Shown here in pieces: positions 9,174-17,875 of a DNA stretch of 64,000 nucleotides. The stretch covers positions 41,933-105,932 of the forward strand of contig NZ_JAIESM010000005.1 in the NCBI RefSeq assembly GCF_019746015.1, given 5' to 3'. This DNA is from Sphingomonas sp. (GTDB lineage: Bacteria; Pseudomonadota; Alphaproteobacteria; Sphingomonadales; Sphingomonadaceae). A program made the position numbers and the translations under genes. Within the stretch, counting starts at the first letter, position 1. Each line of letters begins with the position of its first letter. The notes under the pieces were generated by a model. It had not been told where the DNA came from and made no database searches. It saw only the letters and a list, made by a program, of their open reading frames with translations.

Positions 9174-11254
9174 TGCAATGCTCCGGGTGCGCCGATCACG
9201 GCAACCACTTCGACGGCCTTGTCTTCAGGCACTTCAAAGAAGCTCATCACGGGCGTGTCTGGCATCACGGTCTTCACCAATTTGCGGATGGCTAGGCGGA
9301 TGGTGGGCTGCACCACCAGCGCGAAGGGTTTGCTCTCGGCGATCAGCGGCTGGGCCGCACGCTGCAGCGCATCGAGGATGCGGCGGCCGAGCTCGGGCTC
9401 GATCACGTGGCGCCGCGCCGGGTCGGAGCGGACCGCCTGGCCGAGCAGCGCCTCGAGCTGGCCTTCCAGCGTCATCACGCGCAGCGGCTCGCGCACGCCG
9501 CACAGTTTCTGGATGATCAGCGGGCCAAGCTCGGGCCGGATCAGCTCGCTCAGCTCCTCGGGGTCGAGCGTTTTCTGTGCGGCGACGGCGATGGCGGCGG
9601 CAATGCGGCGGAATTCCTTCAGCGCAATGCCCTCTGCCAGAAGCGCGCGCAGCACCTGGGTCAGCGTGGTGAGCGGCACCGGATTGGGCGACAGCGACGC
9701 GACCAGATTGGCGGCGCGTTCCTTCAGCCCGTCGAGCAGGCTCTGCACATCGTCCGGCCCCAGCAGGTCGGCAGCGTTCGCGCCGAGAATGTGGTTGAGG
9801 TGCGTGGCGATCACGGTGCCGGCATCGACCACGAGATAGCCCATGCCGGTTGCCGCATCGGCATCGGCGGGCGAAATCCAGGTCGCGTCGAGGCCGAACG
9901 TTGGGTCCTTGGCCGGCTTGCCGCGCAGCTCGCCATAGGCCTGGCCGGTGTCGAGCGCGAGCATCTCGTCGGGGCTCGCCTGATCCTCGCCCAGCACGAC
10001 GCCGCCGACGATGATGCGATAGGCAAAGGGCGCGAGGTTGATATCGTCGCGCACGCGCACCTGCGGCACCACGAAGCCGAGCTCCTTCGACAGCTGGCGG
10101 CGCACGCCGGTGATGCGGCCCATCAGCGGCGCACCGCGCCGTTCGTCGACCAGCGGCACCAGGCCATAGCCGATGTCGAGATTGACCTGGATGGTGTCGG
10201 CCACTTCGTCCCAGCCGATCTTCGCCGGGTCGGCGGGCGGTGCGGCGGGGGCTTCGGCCACCGGCTGCGGGCGCCGCGCGGTCTGATAGGTGCGCCAGGC
10301 AACGAAGCCGGCAACGGCGGCGGCGGGCAGGATGATGAGGTGCGGCATGCCCGGCATCACCCCCAGCAGCGCGAGGATCGCGGCGACCGGCGTCCAGGTG
10401 CGCGGCGAGGCGAACTGGCTGCCGATCTGGCCGGCCAGATCCTGCGACGAGGTGACCCGGGTGACGATGGCGGCGGCCGCGATCGACAGCATCAGCGACG
10501 GAATCTGCGCGACCAGCGCATCGCCGATCGCCAGCAGCACATAGGTCTGCGCCGCGTCGGCGAGCGTCAGCCCGTGGCTCATCGGCCCCAGGATCATCCC
10601 GCCGATGACGTTGGCGGCCAGAATCAACAGGCCGGCAATCGCATCGCCCTTCACGAATTTGGACGAACCGTCCATCGAGCCGTAGAAATCGGCCTCGGTC
10701 GCCACTTCGACGCGGCGCGCCTTGGCTTCTTCGGGGGTGATGAGGCCGGCGTTCAGATCGGCATCGATCGCCATCTGCTTGCCGGGCAGGGCATCGAGAG
10801 TGAAACGCGCAGACACTTCGGACACGCGGCCCGCGCCCTTCGTCACCACGATCATGTTGATGATGACGAGAATGGCGAACACGAACAGGCCGACGACATA
10901 GTCGCCGCCGATCAGGAAGGTGCCGAACGCCTCGATCACATGGCCGGCGGCGCTTTCGCCCTCATGCCCGTGCACCAGCACGACGCGCGTCGACGCGACG
11001 TTGAGCGACAAACGGAACAGGGTCGCGAACAGCAGCACGCTGGGAAAGGCAGAGAAATCGAGCGGCTTGCGCGCGTTGAGCGCGACCATCAGCACCGCCA
11101 GGCTGATGGTGATGTTCATGATGAAGAACAGGTCGAGCAGCGCCGCCGGGATCGGCACCACCATCAGCACCACCAGCAGCAGGATGGCGACCGGCAGCGC
11201 GGCGCCGCGCGCGATCACTGCGTAATTGCCACGCGGCAGGGCGAAACCCGCCAT
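9170..11254 (-). CDS. flhA: Flagellar biosynthesis protein FlhA
   Basis: 694 aa; multi-TM N-terminus, RVSEVSARFTLDALPGKQMAIDADLNAGLI motif. Confidence 0.97.
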   Translation of the reverse strand: MAGFALPRGNYAVIARGAALPVAILLLVVLMVVPIPAALLDLFFIMNITISLAVLMVALNARKPLDFSAFPSVLLFATLFRLSLNVASTRVVLVHGHEGESAAGHVIEAFGTFLIGGDYVVGLFVFAILVIINMIVVTKGAGRVSEVSARFTLDALPGKQMAIDADLNAGLITPEEAKARRVEVATEADFYGSMDGSSKFVKGDAIAGLLILAANVIGGMILGPMSHGLTLADAAQTYVLLAIGDALVAQIPSLMLSIAAAAIVTRVTSSQDLAGQIGSQFASPRTWTPVAAILALLGVMPGMPHLIILPAAAVAGFVAWRTYQTARRPQPVAEAPAAPPADPAKIGWDEVADTIQVNLDIGYGLVPLVDERRGAPLMGRITGVRRQLSKELGFVVPQVRVRDDINLAPFAYRIIVGGVVLGEDQASPDEMLALDTGQAYGELRGKPAKDPTFGLDATWISPADADAATGMGYLVVDAGTVIATHLNHILGANAADLLGPDDVQSLLDGLKERAANLVASLSPNPVPLTTLTQVLRALLAEGIALKEFRRIAAAIAVAAQKTLDPEELSELIRPELGPLIIQKLCGVREPLRVMTLEGQLEALLGQAVRSDPARRHVIEPELGRRILDALQRAAQPLIAESKPFALVVQPTIRLAIRKLVKTVMPDTPVMSFFEVPEDKAVEVVAVIGAPGALQ

Positions 11255-12105
11255 CAGCGGCCACCCAGGCTGGCAAGCGTCAGATAGGCAAGCCGGGCAG
11301 TATCGGGCGTCGGCCGGAGCATGGCGGTACCGCGCCGGTCGCTGCGCGCGCCGGCGAGCTGGTCGAGCGTGCTGCGCGCCCAGGCGAGCGCGTTGCCGGT
11401 GTCTTCGCCCATACCGGCAATCACTTCGGCATTGGGGTCGAGCGGGCCGAGCGTTGACGAGGCAAGGCCGGTGCCGCCGGCGGCATCGGCGCCCTTGTCC
11501 AGCTTGGCGGCAAAGCGCTGATAGATTTCGGCCACGCTGCGCGGCTGGCCATTGGCGCCATAGAAAATGGCGCGATTGGCACCCGCAGCGGCGGGAAACA
11601 TGCCGGCGGCGGCGCGATCGGGATTGGTCTCCAGCGCCTTCAGGAATTTGCGCGCGCCGCCCAGCCCCAGAAAGTGCGCCATGTAGAGATCGGTGCCGGT
11701 TGCCGGGCGGCCGATGCTCGCCTCGATCCCGGCCTTGTTGTCGGCGGCATGCTCGGCCGCCATCAGCGAAGCGAATTGCGGATCGTTGCGCAGCGCCAGG
11801 ATCGCGCGGCGCGTGCCGGTGTCGGTCACGGCCATGCGGCCATTGCCGGCCGGCTGGATGGCATCCGCCGCCCAGCCCAGGCCATGTTCGGCGCCGTGCT
11901 TCTTCACGACCGAAAGCCAGCTCTGCTCGACGAACTGATACAGCCCGCGCGCGCTCGACGTGCCGGCGCGTGCGCCCGGGTTCAGGCCGCTTTCGACCTG
12001 CGCCTGGCCGAGCAGATAGTTGAAATCGATGCCCGTCTTGGCAGAGGCCAGCTGGATTGCGGACTGTACCAGCCCCTGGCTGCTGGCGATTGGCGTAACG
12101 CTCAT
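11254..12105 (-). CDS. Lytic transglycosylase (SLT domain), flagellum-associated
   Basis: SLT motif TGIDFNYLLGQAQVESGLNPGARAGTSSARGLYQFVEQSW; start set to 12105 because a sigma54 promoter lies at 12147-12161. Confidence 0.85.
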   Translation of the reverse strand: MSVTPIASSQGLVQSAIQLASAKTGIDFNYLLGQAQVESGLNPGARAGTSSARGLYQFVEQSWLSVVKKHGAEHGLGWAADAIQPAGNGRMAVTDTGTRRAILALRNDPQFASLMAAEHAADNKAGIEASIGRPATGTDLYMAHFLGLGGARKFLKALETNPDRAAAGMFPAAAGANRAIFYGANGQPRSVAEIYQRFAAKLDKGADAAGGTGLASSTLGPLDPNAEVIAGMGEDTGNALAWARSTLDQLAGARSDRRGTAMLRPTPDTARLAYLTLASLGGR

Positions 12106-12146
12106 GACCGGCCTACTCGATTGCCCCTGTTTGCAGGGCAATCAAA

Positions 12147-12161
12147 GCAAGCATCGTGCCA
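12147..12161 (-). promoter_or_regulatory. Sigma54 promoter TGGCACGATGCTTGC upstream of transglycosylase-flhA-fliA
   Basis: Minus strand reads TGGCACGATGCTTGC with GG-N10-GC spacing, matching TGGCACG-N4-TTGC. Confidence 0.8.
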
Positions 12162-12172
12162 GTTTTTTGGCG

Positions 12173-12248
12173 GCGCCGGCCCGCTCCCCCACCCGGCCGC
12201 CCACGAAGCTATCCTGATGGGTGGCCGGGTCGGGGAGCGGGCCGGTGC
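12173..12248. repeat. Dispersed intergenic palindrome family, copy B
   Basis: GCCGGCCCGCTCCCCCACCCGGCCGCCCA...TGGGTGGCCGGGTCGGGGAGCGGGCCGGTGC. Confidence 0.8.
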
Positions 12249-12280
12249 GGGCTAGTTTCGCTCCGGCAACCTAAACCCGT

Positions 12281-12613
12281 TCAGGCCACCGCATAGCCGC
12301 CATAGCCGGCAGCGGCACCGCCGGGGCGGTAAGACCCTGCCGCATCACCGGCAAGCGCTTGCAGGCGGCGGCGGACATTGGCGCTCATCAGGTTCACATA
12401 GATGCGGCACGTCTCGTTGAGCTTGTGCGCTTTATGCGCCAGCGCCTGGATGTCGGCGGTCATCGGCTCATGGTCGTGCTGCGCGACCGCGTCGATGCTG
12501 GCGAGCTTGTCCTGCGTGGCCCGCTCCAGCGCGGCGACGTCATTGGTCTTCAGCGCCGTGATCTCGGCATGCAGCGCTTCGATCACTTTCACCAGCGCGT
12601 CGCGGCGGCTCAT
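12281..12613 (-). CDS. FlgN-like flagellar chaperone
   Basis: 110 aa helical protein immediately downstream of flgM; position and size fit FlgN. Confidence 0.55.
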   Translation of the reverse strand: MSRRDALVKVIEALHAEITALKTNDVAALERATQDKLASIDAVAQHDHEPMTADIQALAHKAHKLNETCRIYVNLMSANVRRRLQALAGDAAGSYRPGGAAAGYGGYAVA

Positions 12614-12894
12614 TGCGGCCTCCAGTTCAGCTTGAGCGCGAGCAGCCGGTCGGCGACCGTCTCGGGCAGGATGGGATAGGTCTGGTTGGCAATCGCCTGG
12701 CGGATCTTGGCGACGCGCTCGGCATCGACCGGGGGCTTGGCCGCCAGCTCCTGCGCCAGCGCCTGGACGCTGAGCGACGGGGTCGCGTCATCCTCAACCG
12801 TGGCAATGCGCGCACCGGCAGGCGCCGCCACGGGCGCCTCAACCTTCGTCACACGTGCCGGGCGAACCGGCTTTGCACTGATGGGGTCGACCAT
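12610..12894 (-). CDS. flgM: Anti-sigma28 factor FlgM
   Basis: MVDPISAKPV... C-terminal helices AERVAKIRQAIANQTYPILPETVADRLLALK typical of FlgM; start at 12894 places it downstream of the putative promoter. Confidence 0.82.
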   Translation of the reverse strand: MVDPISAKPVRPARVTKVEAPVAAPAGARIATVEDDATPSLSVQALAQELAAKPPVDAERVAKIRQAIANQTYPILPETVADRLLALKLNWRPQ

Positions 12895-12928
12895 GTCACC
12901 ACCCTCGTGTTGCTGCCACAAAGGGAAG

Positions 12929-12953
12929 AACGACCGGCTTAAGATTGGCTTTA
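12929..12953 (-). promoter_or_regulatory. Putative sigma28 promoter of flgM: TAAA-N15-GTCGTT
   Basis: Minus strand TAAAGCCAATCTTAAGCCGGTCGTT; same spacing as flagellin promoters. Confidence 0.6.
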
Positions 12954-12992
12954 GAGGAAATTGCAAAAAAATTTACGCGGCGGGTCGGAGGC

Positions 12993-13066
12993 GGTGCCAG
13001 CCCGCTCCCCCACCCGACCTCCCATCGGCAGTATCGTCTGGGAGGTCGGGTGGGGGAGCGGGCCGG
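12993..13066. repeat. Dispersed intergenic palindrome family, copy C
   Basis: GGTGCCAGCCCGCTCCCCCACCCGACCTCCCA...TGGGAGGTCGGGTGGGGGAGCGGGCCGG. Confidence 0.85.
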
Positions 13067-13092
13067 AGCGGATCAGGAACCAGATACCAGGC

Positions 13093-13626
13093 TCACTCGC
13101 CATAGCCCGGGAGCGTCGCCCGCCCGGCATCGAGCGCCACCGCCTGAATGCCTTTGCGGTTGCCGTCGACATCGACCAGAAACCGGCCGCCGACGGGCGC
13201 GTCGCCCATCGCCACGCCGTCGCGCGTGATCGAGAAGCCGTTGGCGTTCACCGACACCGTCACCGGGTCGCCCCGGCGGATGACATAGGCCGGCCGCGCG
13301 GCGGGCGCGGGCACCGGCGCTGCCGCCGCTGCGGGTGCGCTCTGCGCGGTCGCGGGCATCAGCACCGGCACATAGATGCGCCATTCGGGCGCCGGGCAGC
13401 TGATCACCACCGAATCGTGGTTGGCCGCGCGCCAGGCCACGGTTGCCATCGGGCAGGGCGCCAGCCGCAGCCGTGCATCGACCGGCGCGCGTGCACCGCC
13501 CTCGCTGCCGATCGGGTGGCCGGTGAAATTGGCCACGGCCCGGTCGATCATCGCGGTATCCTGATAGGCCTGGGCCAGCGCGGGCGCCGGCAGGGCGATC
13601 AGCAGGGTTGCAGCAAGCGCACGCAT
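13093..13626 (-). CDS. flgA: Flagella basal body P-ring formation protein FlgA-like
   Basis: Signal peptide MRALAATLLIALPAPALAQA; SAF-like C-terminus AYVIRRGDPVTVSVNANGFSITRDGVAMGDAPVGGRFLVDVDGNRKGIQAVALD; GGAGAG RBS before ATG 13626. Confidence 0.82.
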   Translation of the reverse strand: MRALAATLLIALPAPALAQAYQDTAMIDRAVANFTGHPIGSEGGARAPVDARLRLAPCPMATVAWRAANHDSVVISCPAPEWRIYVPVLMPATAQSAPAAAAAPVPAPAARPAYVIRRGDPVTVSVNANGFSITRDGVAMGDAPVGGRFLVDVDGNRKGIQAVALDAGRATLPGYGE

Positions 13627-13661
13627 CTGTCTCTCCATTCGCGTCTGGCCGGGCCGGCAAA

Positions 13662-14192
13662 TCATTGCCGCCCCCCGGCAAAATATGTCGTCAGCACCAC
13701 GCCCCGCTTGCCGGGCTGGACAATGGTGGCAATGCGCACCCGGTCGGCCGGCAGCGCCCCCGACTGGGTGAGCGCGATCGCCACCGCGCGCGCGCGATCG
13801 GCGGCGAGCAGGCCGCCGCTGCGGGCAATCGGGTCCACATCTGCGGCGGTACCGTCGGTAATGCCGGTGACCTTCACCACGATGCGCGAGTCCGACGCCT
13901 GTTGCCGCACCCAGGCGGCGAGCGACACAGCACTTGCCGGCGGCTCGGCGCTGCCGGGGGCAAAGTCATAGATGGCGGCAGCTGCGACCGGCATGGGATC
14001 GGTCGGCACCTTGGCGGCGGCGACCGCGCCGCCGAAACGCTGGCGGATACCGGCGGCGAGCGCGCGTTCATTCTTGCCCTGCATCGCCAGCACCAGCACG
14101 AAAAAGCCGACGAGCAGCAGCGCAAGGTCGGCGAGCGTCACCAGCCAGAGCGGGCGCGCGGGCGCGGTATCGGGGAAGAAATCACTGGTCAT
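13662..14192 (-). CDS. MotB/OmpA-like stator-type protein (divergent, second copy)
   Basis: MTSDFFPDTAPARPLWLVTLADLALLLVGFFVLVLAM matches the MotB TM with conserved AD; weak OmpA-like C-terminus. Confidence 0.68.
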   Translation of the reverse strand: MTSDFFPDTAPARPLWLVTLADLALLLVGFFVLVLAMQGKNERALAAGIRQRFGGAVAAAKVPTDPMPVAAAAIYDFAPGSAEPPASAVSLAAWVRQQASDSRIVVKVTGITDGTAADVDPIARSGGLLAADRARAVAIALTQSGALPADRVRIATIVQPGKRGVVLTTYFAGGRQ

Positions 14193-14857
14193 GCGGCCGC
14201 TCCCAGCCGGCGGCGCGGCGCCTCGCGCACGGCGAGCGCGCGCAGCGGCGCTTCGATGCGCAGCCGCTCGAACGCCTCCACCCGCGCGGCGCGGCGCAGG
14301 CGGCCGGCAATCGGCAGCGCGACGAGATTGGCGATCAGCGCGCCATAAAGCGTGGACAGCAGCGCGACCGCCATCGCCCCGCCAATGGCGGACGGGTCGG
14401 TCATCGAGCGGAACATTTCGGCAAGGCCGATCAGCGTGCCGACCATTCCCATCGCAGGGGCAATGTCGGCCGCGCCCGCCCACATATCGGCGGCGGCCAG
14501 GTGGCGCTCGGTGCGGGCCAGCCGCGCCTCGTTCAGCACGCGGGTGACGGCGGCGGCGTCGCCCCCGTCGACAATCGCGGCAACGGCCGCGGCAACATCG
14601 GGATCGGCAATCACCGACCGGTCGAGCGACAGCACGCCGTGGCGCGCGGCAATCCGGCCAAAGGCGCCGACCTGCTCAATCAGCGGATCGGCGCGGAAAT
14701 TGTGGCGGACGAGCACCCGAAGCGCGCCGATCGCGCGCGCAAGGTCGCGCGCGGGCGTGCGCAGGATAACGGCAGCCACCGTTCCCCCTGCGACGATGCC
14801 GAGCGCCGCCGGATCAACAAACGGCGCCAGGCTGGAAATCGTGTCGATCCGCGTCAT
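14189..14857 (-). CDS. MotA/TolQ/ExbB-type proton channel protein (divergent, second copy)
   Basis: 222 aa; DIAPAMGMVGTLIGLAEMF ... GGAMAVALLSTLYGALIANLVALPIAGRL, a MotA-like signature. Confidence 0.78.
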   Translation of the reverse strand: MTRIDTISSLAPFVDPAALGIVAGGTVAAVILRTPARDLARAIGALRVLVRHNFRADPLIEQVGAFGRIAARHGVLSLDRSVIADPDVAAAVAAIVDGGDAAAVTRVLNEARLARTERHLAAADMWAGAADIAPAMGMVGTLIGLAEMFRSMTDPSAIGGAMAVALLSTLYGALIANLVALPIAGRLRRAARVEAFERLRIEAPLRALAVREAPRRRLGAAA

Positions 14858-15027
14858 GCCCGATTTATAAGCAAGGCCCGGGCCAATTGCGCAGGGCGGC
14901 CCTTGGCGCGCGGCTGGTTGCCGGGCGTTGCCGGTGCCGGGGCAGCGCGTTGCCGCTGCCGGCAAAATCCTGCCGCCCCCGCTGCCGCTTTGGCCCCCGC
15001 ACAGATTTTTTCGCCAGCGCCGCGCAT

Positions 15028-15044
15028 TTGGCACGGTGATTGCT
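15028..15044 (+). promoter_or_regulatory. Sigma54 promoter of the flgB operon: TTGGCACGGTGATTGCT
   Basis: Close match to YTGGCACG-N4-TTGCW with GG-N10-GC spacing, 43 bp before the flgB ATG. Confidence 0.85.
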
Positions 15045-15087
15045 TCACACCTTGCCGGACCAGTTTTTGGCTGCAGGAGTGGCTGAC

Positions 15088-15438
15088 ATGGCGAATGATA
15101 TGCTGTTCGGGGTGCATGGCGCGGCGCTGGAAGTGCGTTCGCGGCGCCTGGGTATGCTCGCCTCGAACATTGCCAATGCCTCGACGCCTGGCTTCAAGGC
15201 GCGCGACATCGATTTCGACGCCGCGATGCGGCAGGCGAATGCCGGCGGCATCAGCGAGGGGGCGATCAACGCTGCCACCAAATATCGCGTGCCGACGCAG
15301 GTGACGCTCGACGGCAACACGGTCGAGCTCGCCACCGAGCAGACCCAGTTCGCCGAAAACGCCGTCGCCTATCAGACGACGCTGTCGTTCCTCAACGGGC
15401 GGATCAACCAGATCACCCGCGCGCTGAGAGGGGAATAA
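15088..15438 (+). CDS. flgB: Flagellar basal body rod protein FlgB
   Basis: ANDMLFGVHGAALEVRSRRLGMLASNIANASTPGFKARDIDF; start 15088 (ORF track 15040 lies at or before the predicted TSS). Confidence 0.93.
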   Translation: MANDMLFGVHGAALEVRSRRLGMLASNIANASTPGFKARDIDFDAAMRQANAGGISEGAINAATKYRVPTQVTLDGNTVELATEQTQFAENAVAYQTTLSFLNGRINQITRALRGE

Positions 15439-15439
15439 G

Positions 15440-15850
15440 ATGTCCGATCACCCGATGACCGTGTTCCAGGTGGCCGGCCGCGCGATGTCTGCGCAGCTGG
15501 TTCGGATGAACACCACCGCGTCGAACCTCGCCAATGTCGGCGTGGTGTCGACCAACGAGGCCGACGCCTATCGCACGATGAAGCCGGTGTTCCGCACCGT
15601 GCTCGACCAGGCGACCGGCATGGCCACCGTCAAGGTGGAAGATGTCGTGCGCGCCGGCAACGGGCCGATGAAGCGCTACGACCCGGCCAACCCGCTCGCC
15701 GATGCCAGCGGCAACGTGTTCGAGGCGGCGGTCGATGAAACCCGCGAGCTCGTCGACATGATGGAGAGCGCGCGGAACTACCAGAACAATGTCGAGGTGA
15801 TGCAGACGGCGAAGTCGCTGATCATCGACACCCTCAAGCTGGGACGCTGA
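15440..15850 (+). CDS. flgC: Flagellar basal body rod protein FlgC
   Basis: 136 aa; C-terminal VDMMESARNYQNNVEVMQTAKSLIIDTLKLGR. Confidence 0.95.
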   Translation: MSDHPMTVFQVAGRAMSAQLVRMNTTASNLANVGVVSTNEADAYRTMKPVFRTVLDQATGMATVKVEDVVRAGNGPMKRYDPANPLADASGNVFEAAVDETRELVDMMESARNYQNNVEVMQTAKSLIIDTLKLGR

Positions 15851-15852
15851 CG

Positions 15853-16536
15853 ATGGCGAGCACTTTTGACGCAGCACTGCAGAATCTGGGGATCGGCCGC
15901 ACCAATGACGGCCCCCGGGTGAAGACGCGCCAGGAAGCGGACACGCTGACGCAGAATGACTTTCTGAAGCTCTTGACCGCGCAGCTGCGTAACCAGGACC
16001 CGACCGCGCCGGTCGATTCCACCCAGCAGCTGATGCAGCTGGCGCAGTTTTCGCAGGTCACCGGCATCACCGAGATGAACGCGACGCTGAAGTCGATCGC
16101 GGACCGGCTGGGTGCGTCGAGCCCCAGTGACGCGCTTGCCTATGTCGGCCGCTCGGTGCTGCTGCCCGGCGACACCGCGAGCGTGTTACCCGATAACACC
16201 GTTGGCGGCGCGATCGAACTGGCTGGCGACGCGAGCCAGGTGCGCGTGTCGATCCAGGCCGCCAATGGCGAGATCGTGCGCACCATGGCGCTGGGCGCCC
16301 AGAAGCAGGGCACGGTCGACTGGCGCTGGGACGGCCAGACCGACAGCGGCCAGCCCGCCGCCGCCGGCCCCTATCGCATCAACATTGCCGCCAGCAATGA
16401 CGGCAAGTCGGTCGGCACCACCAATCTGGTGTGGGCGCCGGTAACCTCGGTGTCATTGCCGCCCAATGGCACGCCCAAACTGAACGTCGCCGGTGTCGGC
16501 GAAGTAACCACCAGCAGCATTCGTAGAGCCAGCTAA
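15853..16536 (+). CDS. flgD: Flagellar hook assembly protein FlgD
   Basis: 227 aa; LTQNDFLKLLTAQLRNQDPTAPVDSTQQLMQLAQFSQVTGITEMN. Confidence 0.95.
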   Translation: MASTFDAALQNLGIGRTNDGPRVKTRQEADTLTQNDFLKLLTAQLRNQDPTAPVDSTQQLMQLAQFSQVTGITEMNATLKSIADRLGASSPSDALAYVGRSVLLPGDTASVLPDNTVGGAIELAGDASQVRVSIQAANGEIVRTMALGAQKQGTVDWRWDGQTDSGQPAAAGPYRINIAASNDGKSVGTTNLVWAPVTSVSLPPNGTPKLNVAGVGEVTTSSIRRAS

Positions 16537-16583
16537 GTTCTTCACTGACCCTTTAGACCCAGATTTCGACAAGGAGACCAACA

Positions 16584-17837
16584 ATGTCGTTCTATACTTC
16601 GCTCACCGGCTTGCAGGCAGCCCAGACGGATCTGGGCGTCATCTCGCACAACCTCGCCAACGTTTCGACCAACGGCTTCAAGAAGAGCCGGTCGGAATTT
16701 GCCGACGTCATCGCTTCGTCGGTGTCGCGCAACCCCACCTCGGCAATCGGCTCGGGCACGGTGGTCAAGGCCAACCGGCAGCAGTTCAGCCAGGGCAACC
16801 TGGTCCAATCGCAATCGTCGCTGGACCTGGCGATCTCGGGCGACGGCTTCTTTGCCGTGAAGCCCAAGCTCGACGGCGAGACGATCAACTATACCCGCAA
16901 CGGCGCCTTCCTGGTCGATGCCGACCGCTATGTCGTCGATGGCCAGGGCGCGCATCTGCTTGCCTATCCGGCCGATGGTTCGGGGGCGGTGGTGGCCGCC
17001 GGCATGTCATCGGCCGCGCCGCTGCGCCTGCCCGCGACCAGCGGCACCCCGGTGCCGACCGCCAATGTGGCGCTGCAGGCGAACCTGCCGGCCGGTGCAT
17101 CGGTGCCGGCCGTGGCGACCTTTGACCGGTTCAACCCGGCCAGCTTCAACCAGTCGACCCAGACGACCATCTATGACGCCGAGGGCAATGCCCAGACGAT
17201 GACCAACTATTTCCGCCGCGACACGGTGGGCGCGACCAGCAACTGGTCGGTGTTCACCTATGTCGGCAACAGCCAGATCACGGCGGGCGGTAATCCTTCG
17301 ATCACGCTGACCTTCGACGCTACCGGTGCACTCACCGCGCCGACCACGCCGACGACCTTTGATCCGTTCATTCCCGCAGGCAGCCCCAATAATCAGGTGG
17401 TGGCGCTCGATTTTGGCACCAGCACCCGCCAGACCTCGGCGCCGTTCGACATCGCGCAGCGCACGCAGGATGGCGAGGCCGTCGGCCAGCTGCAGGGTGT
17501 CACGATCAATTCCGAAGGCCTGATCAGCGTCAGCTTCTCCAACGGTGAAGCGCGCACGCTGGGCAAGGTGCTGCTCGCCAACTTCTCCAACCCCACCGGG
17601 CTGCGCCAGCTGGGCAATTCGACCTGGGCGTCGACCGGCCTGTCGGGCACCGCGATTACGGGCGAGGCGGGGTCGAGCGGCTTCGGCAACCTGCTGGCCG
17701 GCACGATCGAACGCTCGAACGTCGACATTACCGAGGAGCTGGTGGGCCTGATCGCGGCACAGCGCAGCTTCCAGGCCAATGCCAAGGCGCTCGAGACCGA
17801 CAACCAGATCAGCCAGACGATCTTCAACATCCGTTAA
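16584..17837 (+). CDS. flgE: Flagellar hook protein FlgE
   Basis: 417 aa; MSFYTSLTGLQAAQTDLGVISHNLANVSTNGFKKSRSEFADV and C-terminal VDITEELVGLIAAQRSFQANAKALETDNQ. Confidence 0.95.
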   Translation: MSFYTSLTGLQAAQTDLGVISHNLANVSTNGFKKSRSEFADVIASSVSRNPTSAIGSGTVVKANRQQFSQGNLVQSQSSLDLAISGDGFFAVKPKLDGETINYTRNGAFLVDADRYVVDGQGAHLLAYPADGSGAVVAAGMSSAAPLRLPATSGTPVPTANVALQANLPAGASVPAVATFDRFNPASFNQSTQTTIYDAEGNAQTMTNYFRRDTVGATSNWSVFTYVGNSQITAGGNPSITLTFDATGALTAPTTPTTFDPFIPAGSPNNQVVALDFGTSTRQTSAPFDIAQRTQDGEAVGQLQGVTINSEGLISVSFSNGEARTLGKVLLANFSNPTGLRQLGNSTWASTGLSGTAITGEAGSSGFGNLLAGTIERSNVDITEELVGLIAAQRSFQANAKALETDNQISQTIFNIR

Positions 17838-17875
17838 CCATGATCGCGCAGATCACGATGATGGGAGAAGGCTGA

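Noticed and set aside
9407-11287. 626-aa plus-strand ORF opposite flhA
   Set aside because: Antisense shadow of flhA, rich in His/Arg/Gln with no domain.
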